Source: Ihuprevotella massiliensis
Lineage (GTDB): Bacteria; Bacteroidota; Bacteroidia; Bacteroidales; Bacteroidaceae
NCBI GenBank assembly: GCA_900095835.1
Contig: LT608321.1
Span: 2,333,930 to 2,374,265, forward strand
Reading direction: 5' to 3'
DNA: 40,336 bases
Both the position numbers and the translations under genes were made by a program. Below, in pieces: positions 24,673 through 32,382 of the stretch (position 1 is its first letter; each line of letters begins with the position of its first letter). The notes below the pieces were generated by a model. It was not told the origin of the DNA. It was given only the letters and a program-made list of their open reading frames with translations, and searched no databases.

Positions 24673-27180
24673 TTATTCCTCGTGTCGTTTCTCCCGAGCC
24701 AGTTGTCGAATGGCAGCTTCAATGTCGCCACCGAGTTGCTCGGCAAGGCGCAGCACCTCCACCTTCTCCGTCTCTTCTGTGGTGTAAGTCAAGTATTCCT
24801 CCAAACTCACCTCAGTGGCATAGACCGCACTCTGCATACCGCCCAGTCCAATCCACACCTCTTTGTAAAGGCGATGAGGGTCATTGTTCTGATTGATGGA
24901 AAGAATTTGGCTCTTCTCCTTTTCCGACAAGCCCAGCATCGCTTGGATGCCATCAAACTTGGTCATATACTTACGCTGGTCGAGGAGGATTTTGCAGTCG
25001 CTATTGTTGATGATACTCTCCTTCACAATGGGAGATTGAATGATGTCATCCACTTCTTGCGTCACCACAATGGCTTCGCCAAAATACTTGCGCACCGTCT
25101 TGTAGAGATACTTGATGTAGTCCGCCATATTAGCCGAAGCAATGGCTTTCCACGCTTCTTCGATGAGAATCATTTTGCGAATACCTTTCAATCTACGCAT
25201 CTTGTTGATAAAGGCTTCCATAATGATGATTGTCACCACAGGAAAGAGGTCCTTATTGTCCTTCACTTGGTCAATCTCAAAGACAATGAAGCGTTTAGAA
25301 AGTAAGTCGATGTTCTCCGTAGAATTGAGTAGAAAGTCATAACGTCCCCCACGGTAGTATTGTTTAAGCGTAGTGAGCAGGTTGTTGATGTTGAAATCTT
25401 GGAGCGTCACCTTGATTTCTCTTTCCTCCATCTCCTTGCGATAGACATCTCTGAGATATTCATAGAAGGTGTTGAAGCAAGGCGTGATGCTATGGTCGGC
25501 ACGGATGCGCTCAATGTAAGCATTCACAGCCGAACCCAACTCACCCGCTTCCGTCTTGGTCAGCGGTTCATCGGCACTCTTCCACAGCGTAAGCAGCAGC
25601 GTGCAGATACTTTCTCGCTTTTCCACATCAAAGACATAATCATCGGTGTAGAAGGGATTGAAGGAAATGGGACTTTCATCGGTGTAAGTGAAGTAGACCC
25701 CATCCGCTCCCTTGGTCTTTCTGTGAATGAGTTCGCAGAGTCCTTGGTAACTATTGCCCGTATCCACGAGCAAAACATGCGCCCCTTGTTCGTAGTATTG
25801 ACGCACCATGTGGTTGGTGAAGAAGGATTTTCCACTGCCCGATGGCCCTAAGATGAACTTATTGCGGTTGGTGGTAATACCTTTCTTCATCGGGAGGTCA
25901 GAAATGTCCAAATGAATGGGCTTACCCGACAGACGATCTGCCATGCGGATGCCGAAGGGAGAAAGAGAATCTTTGTAGTTCGTTTCTGCCGTAAAGAAAC
26001 AAAGAGCAGGTTCGATGAAGGTGTAGAAACTCTCTTCGGCAGGAAAGTCCCCAGCATTTCCTGGGATACCCGCCCAATAAAGCGTAGCCGTGTCAATCGT
26101 GTTATGCCGAGGTTTGCACTCCATCAGCGCCAGTGCAGAACCTACGTCATTTTTCACCTGACGTAGTTCTTCTTTGTCATTGCTCCATGCCAAAACATTG
26201 AAGTGTGCCCGAATAGAAGTCAGCCCCTGAGAGTGCGCCAAGTTGAGATACTCCTGTATCCACTCCTCGTTGATTTGATTGCTTCGGCTATAACGCGCCA
26301 AAGAGTGCATATTCCTCGCCTGCTTTTCAAAGCGTTCAAGGTTGGCATCGCTATCTTCAATGAAGAGATATTGATTGTAGATGTGGTTGCACGAAAGAAG
26401 CAAGCCCACGGGAGCTGCAAAACTCAGTCGGCAATCACTGCGGTCGGTAGAAAGTCGTTCATAGCGTGCATCGGTATGCACACTTGTGGGGAGGTCGTCC
26501 GTATCGCTCAGTGTGTGCAAGCAAAGCATTTGGTCGCCCACACGTACAAGGTCTGCCCCCAAACGAATATCCTCCAAAGAAGCGTGCTGACGCTCCGAAA
26601 GCGAAAAGTATCTATCGAGGAGTCCAGCCTTTTCTTTCGTACCGATGAGTTCATCCTCAGTCATTCTCGTCAAACGAAGATGGTCACTATCGTTGATAAT
26701 CCGCTCAAATTGGTCTACGGCTTCCAAGAATTTCGCCACCGCTTCCTTATCTTCAATGTCTTTGGGGATGAGATGCCCACGGCACAAGGCAGAGAAATTA
26801 CTCTGCTGTGCCATGCGCTTCTTGGTCGTCTTGGTGAGAAAGAGATAAACCGCGTGATGGAGGTAAGGTCGCTCATTGAAATGTCGCTCCGAAGCACGAG
26901 CCAGAAAACTGAGTTCTCCCTTATTGAGTTCGGGAGCATAGTTTTCTTGGATAAACCAATCCTGCTTATGCACGATGCTGTAATTAGGAAGCACCTTAAT
27001 CGCCTTATGCCAAGCCGAGTGCATCGCTTCATATTCGCTCTCTGTCACGGTGAAGAGTTCGGGAAGCTCCAACTTAAAGGCAATAGTCAGGTCAGCATCC
27101 TTGCTCACAAGGCAACCATGTTCCACAGCCAAAAGAGGAAACTTGGCTTCGAGCGTACTTATTTTGCTGGTGTTGCGCAT
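24673..27180 (-). CDS. traG: Conjugation ATPase TraG (VirB4-like)
   Basis: An 835-residue ATPase of the Bacteroidetes TraG family, the VirB4-type motor that powers assembly of the mating channel at the inner membrane. Walker A is GPSGSGKSFF near 445-454, Walker B is RKMILIEEAWKAIA near 667-680, and a later VVTQEVDDIIQSPIVKESII fits the family. The length is typical and no break is seen. Despite the name it is not the coupling protein; that role belongs to mobC here. It lies downstream of traF after a 126-bp gap with a hairpin, and upstream of the repeat block. Confidence 0.95.
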   Translation of the reverse strand: MRNTSKISTLEAKFPLLAVEHGCLVSKDADLTIAFKLELPELFTVTESEYEAMHSAWHKAIKVLPNYSIVHKQDWFIQENYAPELNKGELSFLARASERHFNERPYLHHAVYLFLTKTTKKRMAQQSNFSALCRGHLIPKDIEDKEAVAKFLEAVDQFERIINDSDHLRLTRMTEDELIGTKEKAGLLDRYFSLSERQHASLEDIRLGADLVRVGDQMLCLHTLSDTDDLPTSVHTDARYERLSTDRSDCRLSFAAPVGLLLSCNHIYNQYLFIEDSDANLERFEKQARNMHSLARYSRSNQINEEWIQEYLNLAHSQGLTSIRAHFNVLAWSNDKEELRQVKNDVGSALALMECKPRHNTIDTATLYWAGIPGNAGDFPAEESFYTFIEPALCFFTAETNYKDSLSPFGIRMADRLSGKPIHLDISDLPMKKGITTNRNKFILGPSGSGKSFFTNHMVRQYYEQGAHVLLVDTGNSYQGLCELIHRKTKGADGVYFTYTDESPISFNPFYTDDYVFDVEKRESICTLLLTLWKSADEPLTKTEAGELGSAVNAYIERIRADHSITPCFNTFYEYLRDVYRKEMEEREIKVTLQDFNINNLLTTLKQYYRGGRYDFLLNSTENIDLLSKRFIVFEIDQVKDNKDLFPVVTIIIMEAFINKMRRLKGIRKMILIEEAWKAIASANMADYIKYLYKTVRKYFGEAIVVTQEVDDIIQSPIVKESIINNSDCKILLDQRKYMTKFDGIQAMLGLSEKEKSQILSINQNNDPHRLYKEVWIGLGGMQSAVYATEVSLEEYLTYTTEETEKVEVLRLAEQLGGDIEAAIRQLAREKRHEE

Positions 27181-27185
27181 ATGTT

Positions 27186-27306
27186 CGTGTTTTTGTTAGA
27201 GGTTACGAGGAATGTTCGCAGAGTGCGGTAATAGCTAGGCACTGAGACAGAGGGCGAAGGAGCGTACTTGAAGTACGTGACTAGCCCGAATGTCGAAGTA
27301 ACGACG
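27186..27306. other. Structured traF-traG intergenic region
   Basis: CGTACTT (27263-27269) and AAGTACG (27271-27277) make a tight hairpin. An outer pair, GGCACT (27238-27243) and AGTGCC (27309-27314), can enclose it and reaches into the traF 3' end. It may adjust traG expression; no start or stop signal is evident. Confidence 0.4.
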
Positions 27307-27636
27307 CTAGTGCCGTGCTATGTGAGCATCCCTAATGAGGTGATAGACCGTACGGCGGTTTATAAGGTAGCGCGGATGAATACGTATTGCCCCTTGCTTC
27401 ATCAGTCCATACTGACCATACTTGCGGTTCATGGCAAACGTTTGCCACACAACAAGCGTGGCACCCACTAAGCCGATACCTAAGCACAGCCACTGACTCA
27501 TACCGCAGAGATAGCATACGACCACAAGCACAAAAACCGCCAAGAGTCCTCCAGCAAAGAGGAAGAGGTATTGCGCTTTCAAGCCCTTAAACTCCACTGT
27601 ACGACCTATTCCCTTATTGATGTCCCACGATGCCAT
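27307..27636 (-). CDS. traF: Conjugative transfer protein TraF (DUF4133)
   Basis: A 109-residue small membrane protein of the DUF4133/TraF family, VirB3-like by position. It opens MASWDINKGIGRTVEFKGLK, has two adjacent hydrophobic segments (YLFLFAGGLLAVFVLVVVCY and LGIGLVGATLVVWQTFAMN), and ends in a basic tail. It touches traE (start and stop meet at 27636), as expected for VirB2/VirB3-type neighbours. Confidence 0.93.
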   Translation of the reverse strand: MASWDINKGIGRTVEFKGLKAQYLFLFAGGLLAVFVLVVVCYLCGMSQWLCLGIGLVGATLVVWQTFAMNRKYGQYGLMKQGAIRIHPRYLINRRTVYHLIRDAHIARH

Positions 27637-27941
27637 TAGAGGAAGAAGCTACGAAGGATGGTTGCTGCCACAATGAGGAAGATACAAGCTCCAAACCAAG
27701 AGGCAGCCGTCTTGCTGGTGTCGGGATCACCGCTGGAAAACTTGTTGTAGACCTTGATGCCACCAATCAGACCAACGACAGCACCGATGGCGTAGATGAG
27801 TTTTGTGCCAGGATCAAAGTAGGAAGTCACCATTTTAGTGGCTGCATTGATACCTGCCATACCGTTACCTTGGGCATAAGCTCCTGCCGATACGAGAAAG
27901 AGGGCGAGAAGCACGAGAGAAAGTTTCTTTGTTGTCTTCAT
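27636..27941 (-). CDS. traE: Conjugative transfer protein TraE (DUF4134), pilin-like
   Basis: A 101-residue protein of the DUF4134/TraE family, VirB2-like by size and topology. A signal peptide (MKTTKKLSLVLLALFLVSAGAYAQ) is followed by two hydrophobic helices (LIYAIGAVVGLIGGIKVY and WFGACIFLIVAATILRSFFL). It is the likely pilin-type subunit of the mating channel. A palindrome, GGTGTG-TAACCT-CACACC, lies about 92 bp upstream at 28033-28050. Confidence 0.93.
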   Translation of the reverse strand: MKTTKKLSLVLLALFLVSAGAYAQGNGMAGINAATKMVTSYFDPGTKLIYAIGAVVGLIGGIKVYNKFSSGDPDTSKTAASWFGACIFLIVAATILRSFFL

Positions 27942-28032
27942 ATTGATAGAAATTAAATGTGATTATTGCTAGGGTGAGAGGATGGAAGTGAGAACAGAGG
28001 GAGGTATTGTAGGTTCTAGTAAAGGTAGGATT

Positions 28033-28050
28033 GGTGTGTAACCTCACACC
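28033..28050. promoter_or_regulatory. Operator-like palindrome upstream of traE
   Basis: GGTGTG and CACACC flank a 6-base spacer between the preceding gene and traE. Downstream on the minus strand TACCTTTA resembles a -7 element, so a promoter for traE onward with an overlapping site is possible. Confidence 0.4.
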
Positions 28051-28083
28051 TCCACAGAGTTCTCCTGTTCCGAATGGATAGTT

Positions 28084-28827
28084 TTACAGATAGTAATCGA
28101 GAGAATGAGTTGCAATTTCTGAAATGGAGTTAGAAGATTCTTTTTCTTCTTCCGCCCCTTCTTGTTCTTCTGTTTCAGCCTTGTCAATGGCTTGCAAGAG
28201 TTTCTGATGCACCCTTTCTTCTTGGGAGAGTTGAGCTTTATATTGCGCCAATAAGTCCGTACCTTTCAGACTTTGGAGCGTATGGACAATCTCCGTTTCG
28301 TCCTCCTCATCAAGACTATCATCTTGTTTGTGCCAATGATTCAATCGCACTAAGTCGCGAGTGAGAATGCTAGTGGGCGAAATATCGGTAGTAGCATTGT
28401 CTTGCCAAAGGATTTCTTCGCGAAGCACCTCCTCCTCATCCACTTCTTCTAATGTATAGTCCACCGCGATTTCACTCTCTTCGGTCTGTTCGTGGGAGTC
28501 TTCTGCAATTTCTTGTTGTAAAGAATCAGCTACAGTTTCTGTTACTGTACTTTGACCAGCCACATTAACCGACTCCTTACTAGCTGTTTCAGTGGCTTCC
28601 ACATCGGATGTCGCAGCAATAATTTGTGTCGTCAATCCTTTGCTTTTGCCCACAAGGATATACTCTTCAGAAGTTTTGGCTGTATCTTGCTGCGTATCAG
28701 CTTGAGGTACAACTTTCTGTTGAGTTGAACATCCACTTCTCCAACGATGAAAGGTATAAATCAGCCCCATCGCCACCCACAGGATGGAGAAAAGGAGCAA
28801 AATATTGAGTAGAAAAGCAGTAATCAT
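28084..28827 (-). CDS. Tra-operon protein with N-terminal membrane anchor and acidic body (TraC/TraD position)
   Basis: A 247-residue protein with one N-terminal transmembrane helix (LLNILLLFSILWVAMGLIYT). It is then almost entirely acidic and polar (many E, Q, T), with a helical C-terminal part (DLLAQYKAQLSQEERVHQKL). It lies between the DUF3408 gene and traE, the place of traC/traD in CTnDOT-like elements, and resembles DUF4122-type proteins. Its start overlaps the end of the upstream gene by 4 bp (ATGA type). The role is unknown; symbol left blank because family naming varies. Confidence 0.75.
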   Translation of the reverse strand: MITAFLLNILLLFSILWVAMGLIYTFHRWRSGCSTQQKVVPQADTQQDTAKTSEEYILVGKSKGLTTQIIAATSDVEATETASKESVNVAGQSTVTETVADSLQQEIAEDSHEQTEESEIAVDYTLEEVDEEEVLREEILWQDNATTDISPTSILTRDLVRLNHWHKQDDSLDEEDETEIVHTLQSLKGTDLLAQYKAQLSQEERVHQKLLQAIDKAETEEQEGAEEEKESSNSISEIATHSLDYYL

Positions 28828-29249
28828 AGTTGTATGGTTTGTTCCTTCTTGCGTTTGACAATTTCCTTATTGAGCAATTGTTGGTGCGTGCGAAGATGTT
28901 CCACAATAATGCGTTCAATGTAACTCGAGAGTGTCGTGTCAGACCGCAAATCACTCAGCACGTGCCGCAGTGTTTGCAACACCTCTGTGCGAATGGTGAA
29001 TCCCGATTTCGCACCTTTGGTACTATTGGCGGTCAAATAGAGGTCTGCATATTGAGAAAATGAAATCGTTGATGTGGACTCACTCGTGATCTCCTCCTCC
29101 TTTTTCTCTTTTGGAGGAAGTGCAAGGGAAGTTACGGGCTTGTCATAGAAAGGTGCATCTTCTAGCGTTCGTTCCTTCGTACCCATATCTCCCAATTCTT
29201 GGAGCTTCTCTTGGAAAATTTTATTGCGTTGTTCCTTCAGACTACTCAT
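28824..29249 (-). CDS. DUF3408-family protein (TraB/TraC position)
   Basis: A 141-residue protein with the DUF3408 pattern. A charged N-terminal half precedes ISFSQYADLYL, then SGFTIRTEVLQTLRHVLSDL and SSYIERIIVEHLRTHQQLLN. This looks like a ribbon-helix-helix-type C-terminal fold. Such proteins pair with the ParA-like TraA in Bacteroidetes elements and may bind DNA. It overlaps the traA end by 8 bp and the next gene by 4 bp, so it is translationally coupled on both sides. Confidence 0.82.
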   Translation of the reverse strand: MSSLKEQRNKIFQEKLQELGDMGTKERTLEDAPFYDKPVTSLALPPKEKKEEEITSESTSTISFSQYADLYLTANSTKGAKSGFTIRTEVLQTLRHVLSDLRSDTTLSSYIERIIVEHLRTHQQLLNKEIVKRKKEQTIQL

Positions 29250-30039
29250 CAGACATTAGATTTATAAGGTGTAACTTCTCTATCACCTCATCCACCCACG
29301 CATCAATGCCAAGGGCAGCGCGATACATCGGAGCAGGCGCAAGATAAGAACTGCGGAAACAAGTTTTGATACCTCCTGCAGCTTGTAATTCTCGTGCAAT
29401 CTTTACCGAATGATAGATGCAAGTATCAAACATACTCAAACCCTCTTGCTGGGCATAGTCCGTGAAAACCTGTTGAATCGTGGGATTTGCACTGCGATTT
29501 ACCTTATTCCAGAGAAAGAAGAAGTCTTCAATGCGCGCATCTTCAAAGCCTAAGCCCAAATCACGGATGGTGCGAGCATAGGCAAAAGAAGACGCTAAGG
29601 ACTGAGGGTCGGCTTCGATGGGAGAGATGATGAAATCCATCTCCACAGAAAAGCGCAACAAACTCTCTGTGCTGGCGTGTCCTGGGAAATCAAAGATTAC
29701 AAGTCGTTCTCCTCTTCCTTGTGTGTCGAGATATTGTTGCACCAGCGTGAGAGCATCTTCGGGTTTGGCGCGTAATATCGTATAGGAAGGTTTCCCTAAG
29801 CGCGTGAAATAGGCTTTCATCTCAGCTTGTATCTTGGCATCCGACTCGATAAGGTCCCGTTCGCGCTCTCGTAACTTATAGAACGACTCTTGTGTTGCGT
29901 CACAATCCATGACAACAAGAGGAATCCCACGCTCATAATACAGTACCGCAGCCAAGACTTCGGCTAAACTGCTTTTTCCCACTCCACCTTTTTGAGAAGC
30001 GAAGCCTAAAAATAGAGGTCGTGATACTTTCTGTTGCAT
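29242..30039 (-). CDS. traA: ParA-family ATPase TraA
   Basis: A 265-residue deviant-Walker ATPase of the ParA/MinD type, first gene of the tra operon. It has KGGVGKSS at 17-24, MDCDATQESF near 43-52 and RLVIFDFPGHAS near 110-121. In this family TraA is thought to act in partition or in positioning of the element with the DUF3408 partner. The 8-bp tandem repeat at 30102-30213 lies just upstream and could be its centromere-like site; this is inference. Confidence 0.92.
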   Translation of the reverse strand: MQQKVSRPLFLGFASQKGGVGKSSLAEVLAAVLYYERGIPLVVMDCDATQESFYKLRERERDLIESDAKIQAEMKAYFTRLGKPSYTILRAKPEDALTLVQQYLDTQGRGERLVIFDFPGHASTESLLRFSVEMDFIISPIEADPQSLASSFAYARTIRDLGLGFEDARIEDFFFLWNKVNRSANPTIQQVFTDYAQQEGLSMFDTCIYHSVKIARELQAAGGIKTCFRSSYLAPAPMYRAALGIDAWVDEVIEKLHLINLMSDE

Positions 30040-30101
30040 AATGCATCGTGTTTAGAGGTCGTAATGCTTAGACTTTTCTCTGTATAGACTCATAGACTTA
30101 A

Positions 30102-30213
30102 GTCAATTGGTCAATTAGTCAGTTAGTCAATTGGTCAGTTAGTCAATTAGTCAATTGGTCGATTGGTCAGTTAGTCAGTTAGTCAGTTAGTCAGTTAGTC
30201 AATGAGTCAGTCC
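30102..30213. repeat. 14-copy 8-bp tandem repeat (GTCARTTR) upstream of traA
   Basis: Fourteen consecutive 8-bp units occupy exactly 112 bp. Twelve fit GTC-R-R-TT-R (GTCAATTG, GTCAATTA, GTCAGTTA, GTCGATTG), and the last two (GTCAATGA, GTCAGTCC) have decayed. The spacing is exact throughout. It lies between divergent traA and the mob operon. Confidence 0.9.
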
Positions 30214-30337
30214 ATTTGGATGTCTTTAGCTCAGTCTATACAGACCTTTTGACTCTGCAAAAGAACTTAGTTTTTAGTCCACTCACAAGAAAAGGAGAAA
30301 AGAGGGAAAAATAGGGATGAATTGGATAATCCTTTCG

Positions 30338-30369
30338 TATTGAATGATTTAAGTTTAGGCTGTAACTTT
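30338..30369 (+). promoter_or_regulatory. Probable promoter of the mob operon
   Basis: A -7 element TAACTTTG lies at 30362-30369, with a weak TATTG about 20 bp upstream. It points into the hairpin-rich region before mobA. Confidence 0.5.
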
Positions 30370-30407
30370 GCAGACGAACAAATACAACCCCTAACACGAC
30401 CGAAGGA

Positions 30408-30530
30408 AACAGCCCACTAAGGGCTGGATGCTTCCTCAGCATCAACTCTTTTTACTGGCAAGGTGTGTCTTTGTAACACAAACCGCGGTTTGTCTCACAA
30501 AAACTCCTTGCCTCGGTGCGAGGAAACGCT
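30408..30530. other. Candidate oriT region upstream of mobA
   Basis: Four stem-forming elements lie within 105 bp before mobA. They are CAGCCC/GGGCTG (30410-30426), GATGC/GCATC (30427-30443), a perfect 16-bp palindrome ACAAACCGCGGTTTGT (30478-30493), and GGCAAGG/CCTTGCC (30457-30463 and 30506-30512), which encloses the palindrome. Stacked inverted repeats beside relaxase genes are typical of transfer origins. The nick site is not identifiable by eye. Confidence 0.55.
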
Positions 30531-30562
30531 GAACTCCAAAGTCGTCAGTAAAGAAGAAACAC

Positions 30563-30976
30563 ATGAAACAGCAAAGCAATCCCTCCACTGAGGGCTTAAA
30601 CTCCGATAAACCTCGGTGGGACAATTGGCACATACGCCTTCCTAATCCCAAAGACCAACAGAAAATCATTGATTTGTTCCAACGTTCGGGAGCAAAAACA
30701 AAGTCAGACTTTGTGCGCGCTCGCTTGTTGGGTGAAGAATTTAAGGGCATCTCCGTAGATAAATCAGCCGTGGAATACAACCGCAAGCTATCGGAATTCA
30801 CAGCACAGTTACATAAGATTGGCATCCTCTATAACCAAGCCGTACGCGCGCTCAATACCTATCATTCCGTTAAGACAGCACAGGTGATGCTAGAGAAATT
30901 GGCACACTATTCCACGCAAATCCTTGCGTTGCAATCACAAGTTATTGCCCTCACCATTGACTACCGAAAACGATGA
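30563..30976 (+). CDS. mobA: Mobilization protein MobA (relaxosome accessory)
   Basis: A 137-residue protein in the MobA position of CTnDOT-like mob operons. The N-terminal part has WDNWHIRLPNPKDQQKIIDL followed by AKTKSDFVRARLLGEEFKG, a ribbon-helix-helix-like DNA-binding pattern also seen in MobC-type accessory factors. The C-terminal half is helical (LHKIGILYNQAVRALNTYH), the usual signature of this family. It overlaps mobB by 4 bp (ATGA type). It probably helps the relaxase load on oriT. Confidence 0.88.
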   Translation: MKQQSNPSTEGLNSDKPRWDNWHIRLPNPKDQQKIIDLFQRSGAKTKSDFVRARLLGEEFKGISVDKSAVEYNRKLSEFTAQLHKIGILYNQAVRALNTYHSVKTAQVMLEKLAHYSTQILALQSQVIALTIDYRKR

Positions 30977-32328
30977 TAGCCAAAATTTCTGCCACGGAAA
31001 ACCTCGGTGGTACGCTAGGCTACAACTTTAAGAAAGTGGAAAAAGGAGAAGCCGAAGTCATTCTATCCAAAGGTCTCTATCAATCAGCAGAAGGGGAATT
31101 TAAGATGGAAGAAGTACTTCGGGATATGCAAGCACTCCTTCCGCAACATTGCCGAACGAAGAAAACCGTCTTCCATTGTTCCCTCAATCCTCACCCCGAT
31201 GAACGCTTGTCGGATGAGAGGCTAGCCACCTTAGCCGAGGAATATATGCAGGCACTCGGCTACGGCTCACAACCCTACATCGTGTTTAAGCACCACGACA
31301 TCGAGCGAGAACATATACACATTGTTTCTTTGCGTGTAAACGAACATGGAGAAAAAATCAATGATAGGTTTGAAAAGCGAAGAAGCAAGCGTATCACAGA
31401 TGCTCTAGAACAAAAATACGGACTGATACCCAGTACACCGACCCAAGAGCAAGTGCTTCAAAAAGCAAGTACAAAAGAAACGCTTAATGAGTCCGTAGAG
31501 AATAGAAAAACAAAGGTAGAAAAAGTGCTTCGTGCCGTACTTGCACACTACAAATTCGCTTCCTTGGGAGAACTCAATGCCATACTCGCACACTATCATC
31601 TCACAGCTGAAGAGGTAAAAACAGAAGTTCGGGGCAAACGCTATGATGGACTGGTCTACCTCCTCACAGATGATGAGGGCAAAAAAGAAAGTCTGCCCAT
31701 AGCAGCCTCTGAACTAGGTCGAGGATTAGGACATACCGCTATCACCAACCACATCAAACGCTCAAAGTCTACGCTAAAAACAGATATACCCAAGGTAAGG
31801 CAACGCGTACTTATGGCGATGAGCACTTCCCCCTCGTCAGAAGTCGATTTGAAGAAAAGCCTTAGCCAACAAGGATTGAGAGTGGTGCTTCGCAGAAATA
31901 AGGCAGGGCGCGTCTATGGTATCACCTTTATAGACGACAAAGAAGGGATAGCCCTCAATGGTTCACGTTTGGGCAAGGGATATTCTGCCAACGTCTTTGC
32001 CCAATATCTGCAAGACACCAGACAGAATCCTTTCTTGGATGAAACACGTTATCCCAACAGCCTTGGGGAAAGTGCTGAAGGAAGAGAAAAAACGTGGGAC
32101 ATTTCTCAAAAAAACTCCCACGTTTTTCCAAAAAAGTCCGACGTTTTTTCAGAAAAGTCCCACGTTTCTCACAACAACTCAGAAAGCGACAATCTCATTG
32201 ACGAACTCTTGGACGACACCTTAGAAACTTTGGCAGCACCGGCAGGGAATGATGATTGGAAAGAAGCGGCTTGGCAACGCAAACTGCGCAGACAGAGTAG
32301 GGTGCGATTGGGAAGAAGAAAGCACTAG
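30973..32328 (+). CDS. mobB: Relaxase MobB
   Basis: A 451-residue relaxase that should nick oriT and pilot the strand into the recipient. The N-terminal domain opens MIAKISATENLGGTLGYNFK. It has the metal-binding histidines in KHHDIEREHIHIVSLRVNEH (H107, H108, H114, H116) and a conserved region ending near residue 160. The C-terminal third is less conserved. At residues about 378-398 it contains three 7-residue repeats (SQKNSHV, FPKKSDV, FSEKSHV), encoded by three exact 21-bp DNA units. The ATG overlaps mobA. The start and the catalytic core look intact. Confidence 0.93.
   Translation: MIAKISATENLGGTLGYNFKKVEKGEAEVILSKGLYQSAEGEFKMEEVLRDMQALLPQHCRTKKTVFHCSLNPHPDERLSDERLATLAEEYMQALGYGSQPYIVFKHHDIEREHIHIVSLRVNEHGEKINDRFEKRRSKRITDALEQKYGLIPSTPTQEQVLQKASTKETLNESVENRKTKVEKVLRAVLAHYKFASLGELNAILAHYHLTAEEVKTEVRGKRYDGLVYLLTDDEGKKESLPIAASELGRGLGHTAITNHIKRSKSTLKTDIPKVRQRVLMAMSTSPSSEVDLKKSLSQQGLRVVLRRNKAGRVYGITFIDDKEGIALNGSRLGKGYSANVFAQYLQDTRQNPFLDETRYPNSLGESAEGREKTWDISQKNSHVFPKKSDVFSEKSHVSHNNSESDNLIDELLDDTLETLAAPAGNDDWKEAAWQRKLRRQSRVRLGRRKH
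32104..32166 (+). repeat. Three 21-bp repeats in frame inside mobB
   Basis: Units 32104-32124, 32125-32145 and 32146-32166 each end in CACGTT or GACGTT and contain an A-tract. Because 21 is a multiple of three, they leave the frame intact. Just upstream AACGTGGGAC (32091-32100) is the reverse complement of GTCCCACGTT in the last unit, so the block can fold. Confidence 0.9.
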
Positions 32329-32382
32329 TTCTAAAGGCATTATCATAGTATTCAAATATAAATCACACACACACATACCTCT

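Noticed and set aside
24537-24746. Minus-strand frame across the repeat between traG and traI
   Set aside because: Translation is repeat-derived (KSPIFFQKRGRFSQKSRTFF) and it overlaps the end of traG in another frame.
30102-30213. Possible CRISPR or phase-variable coding repeat
   Set aside because: The unit is 8 bp with no spacers and lies in no supported coding frame; a protein-binding array is more likely.
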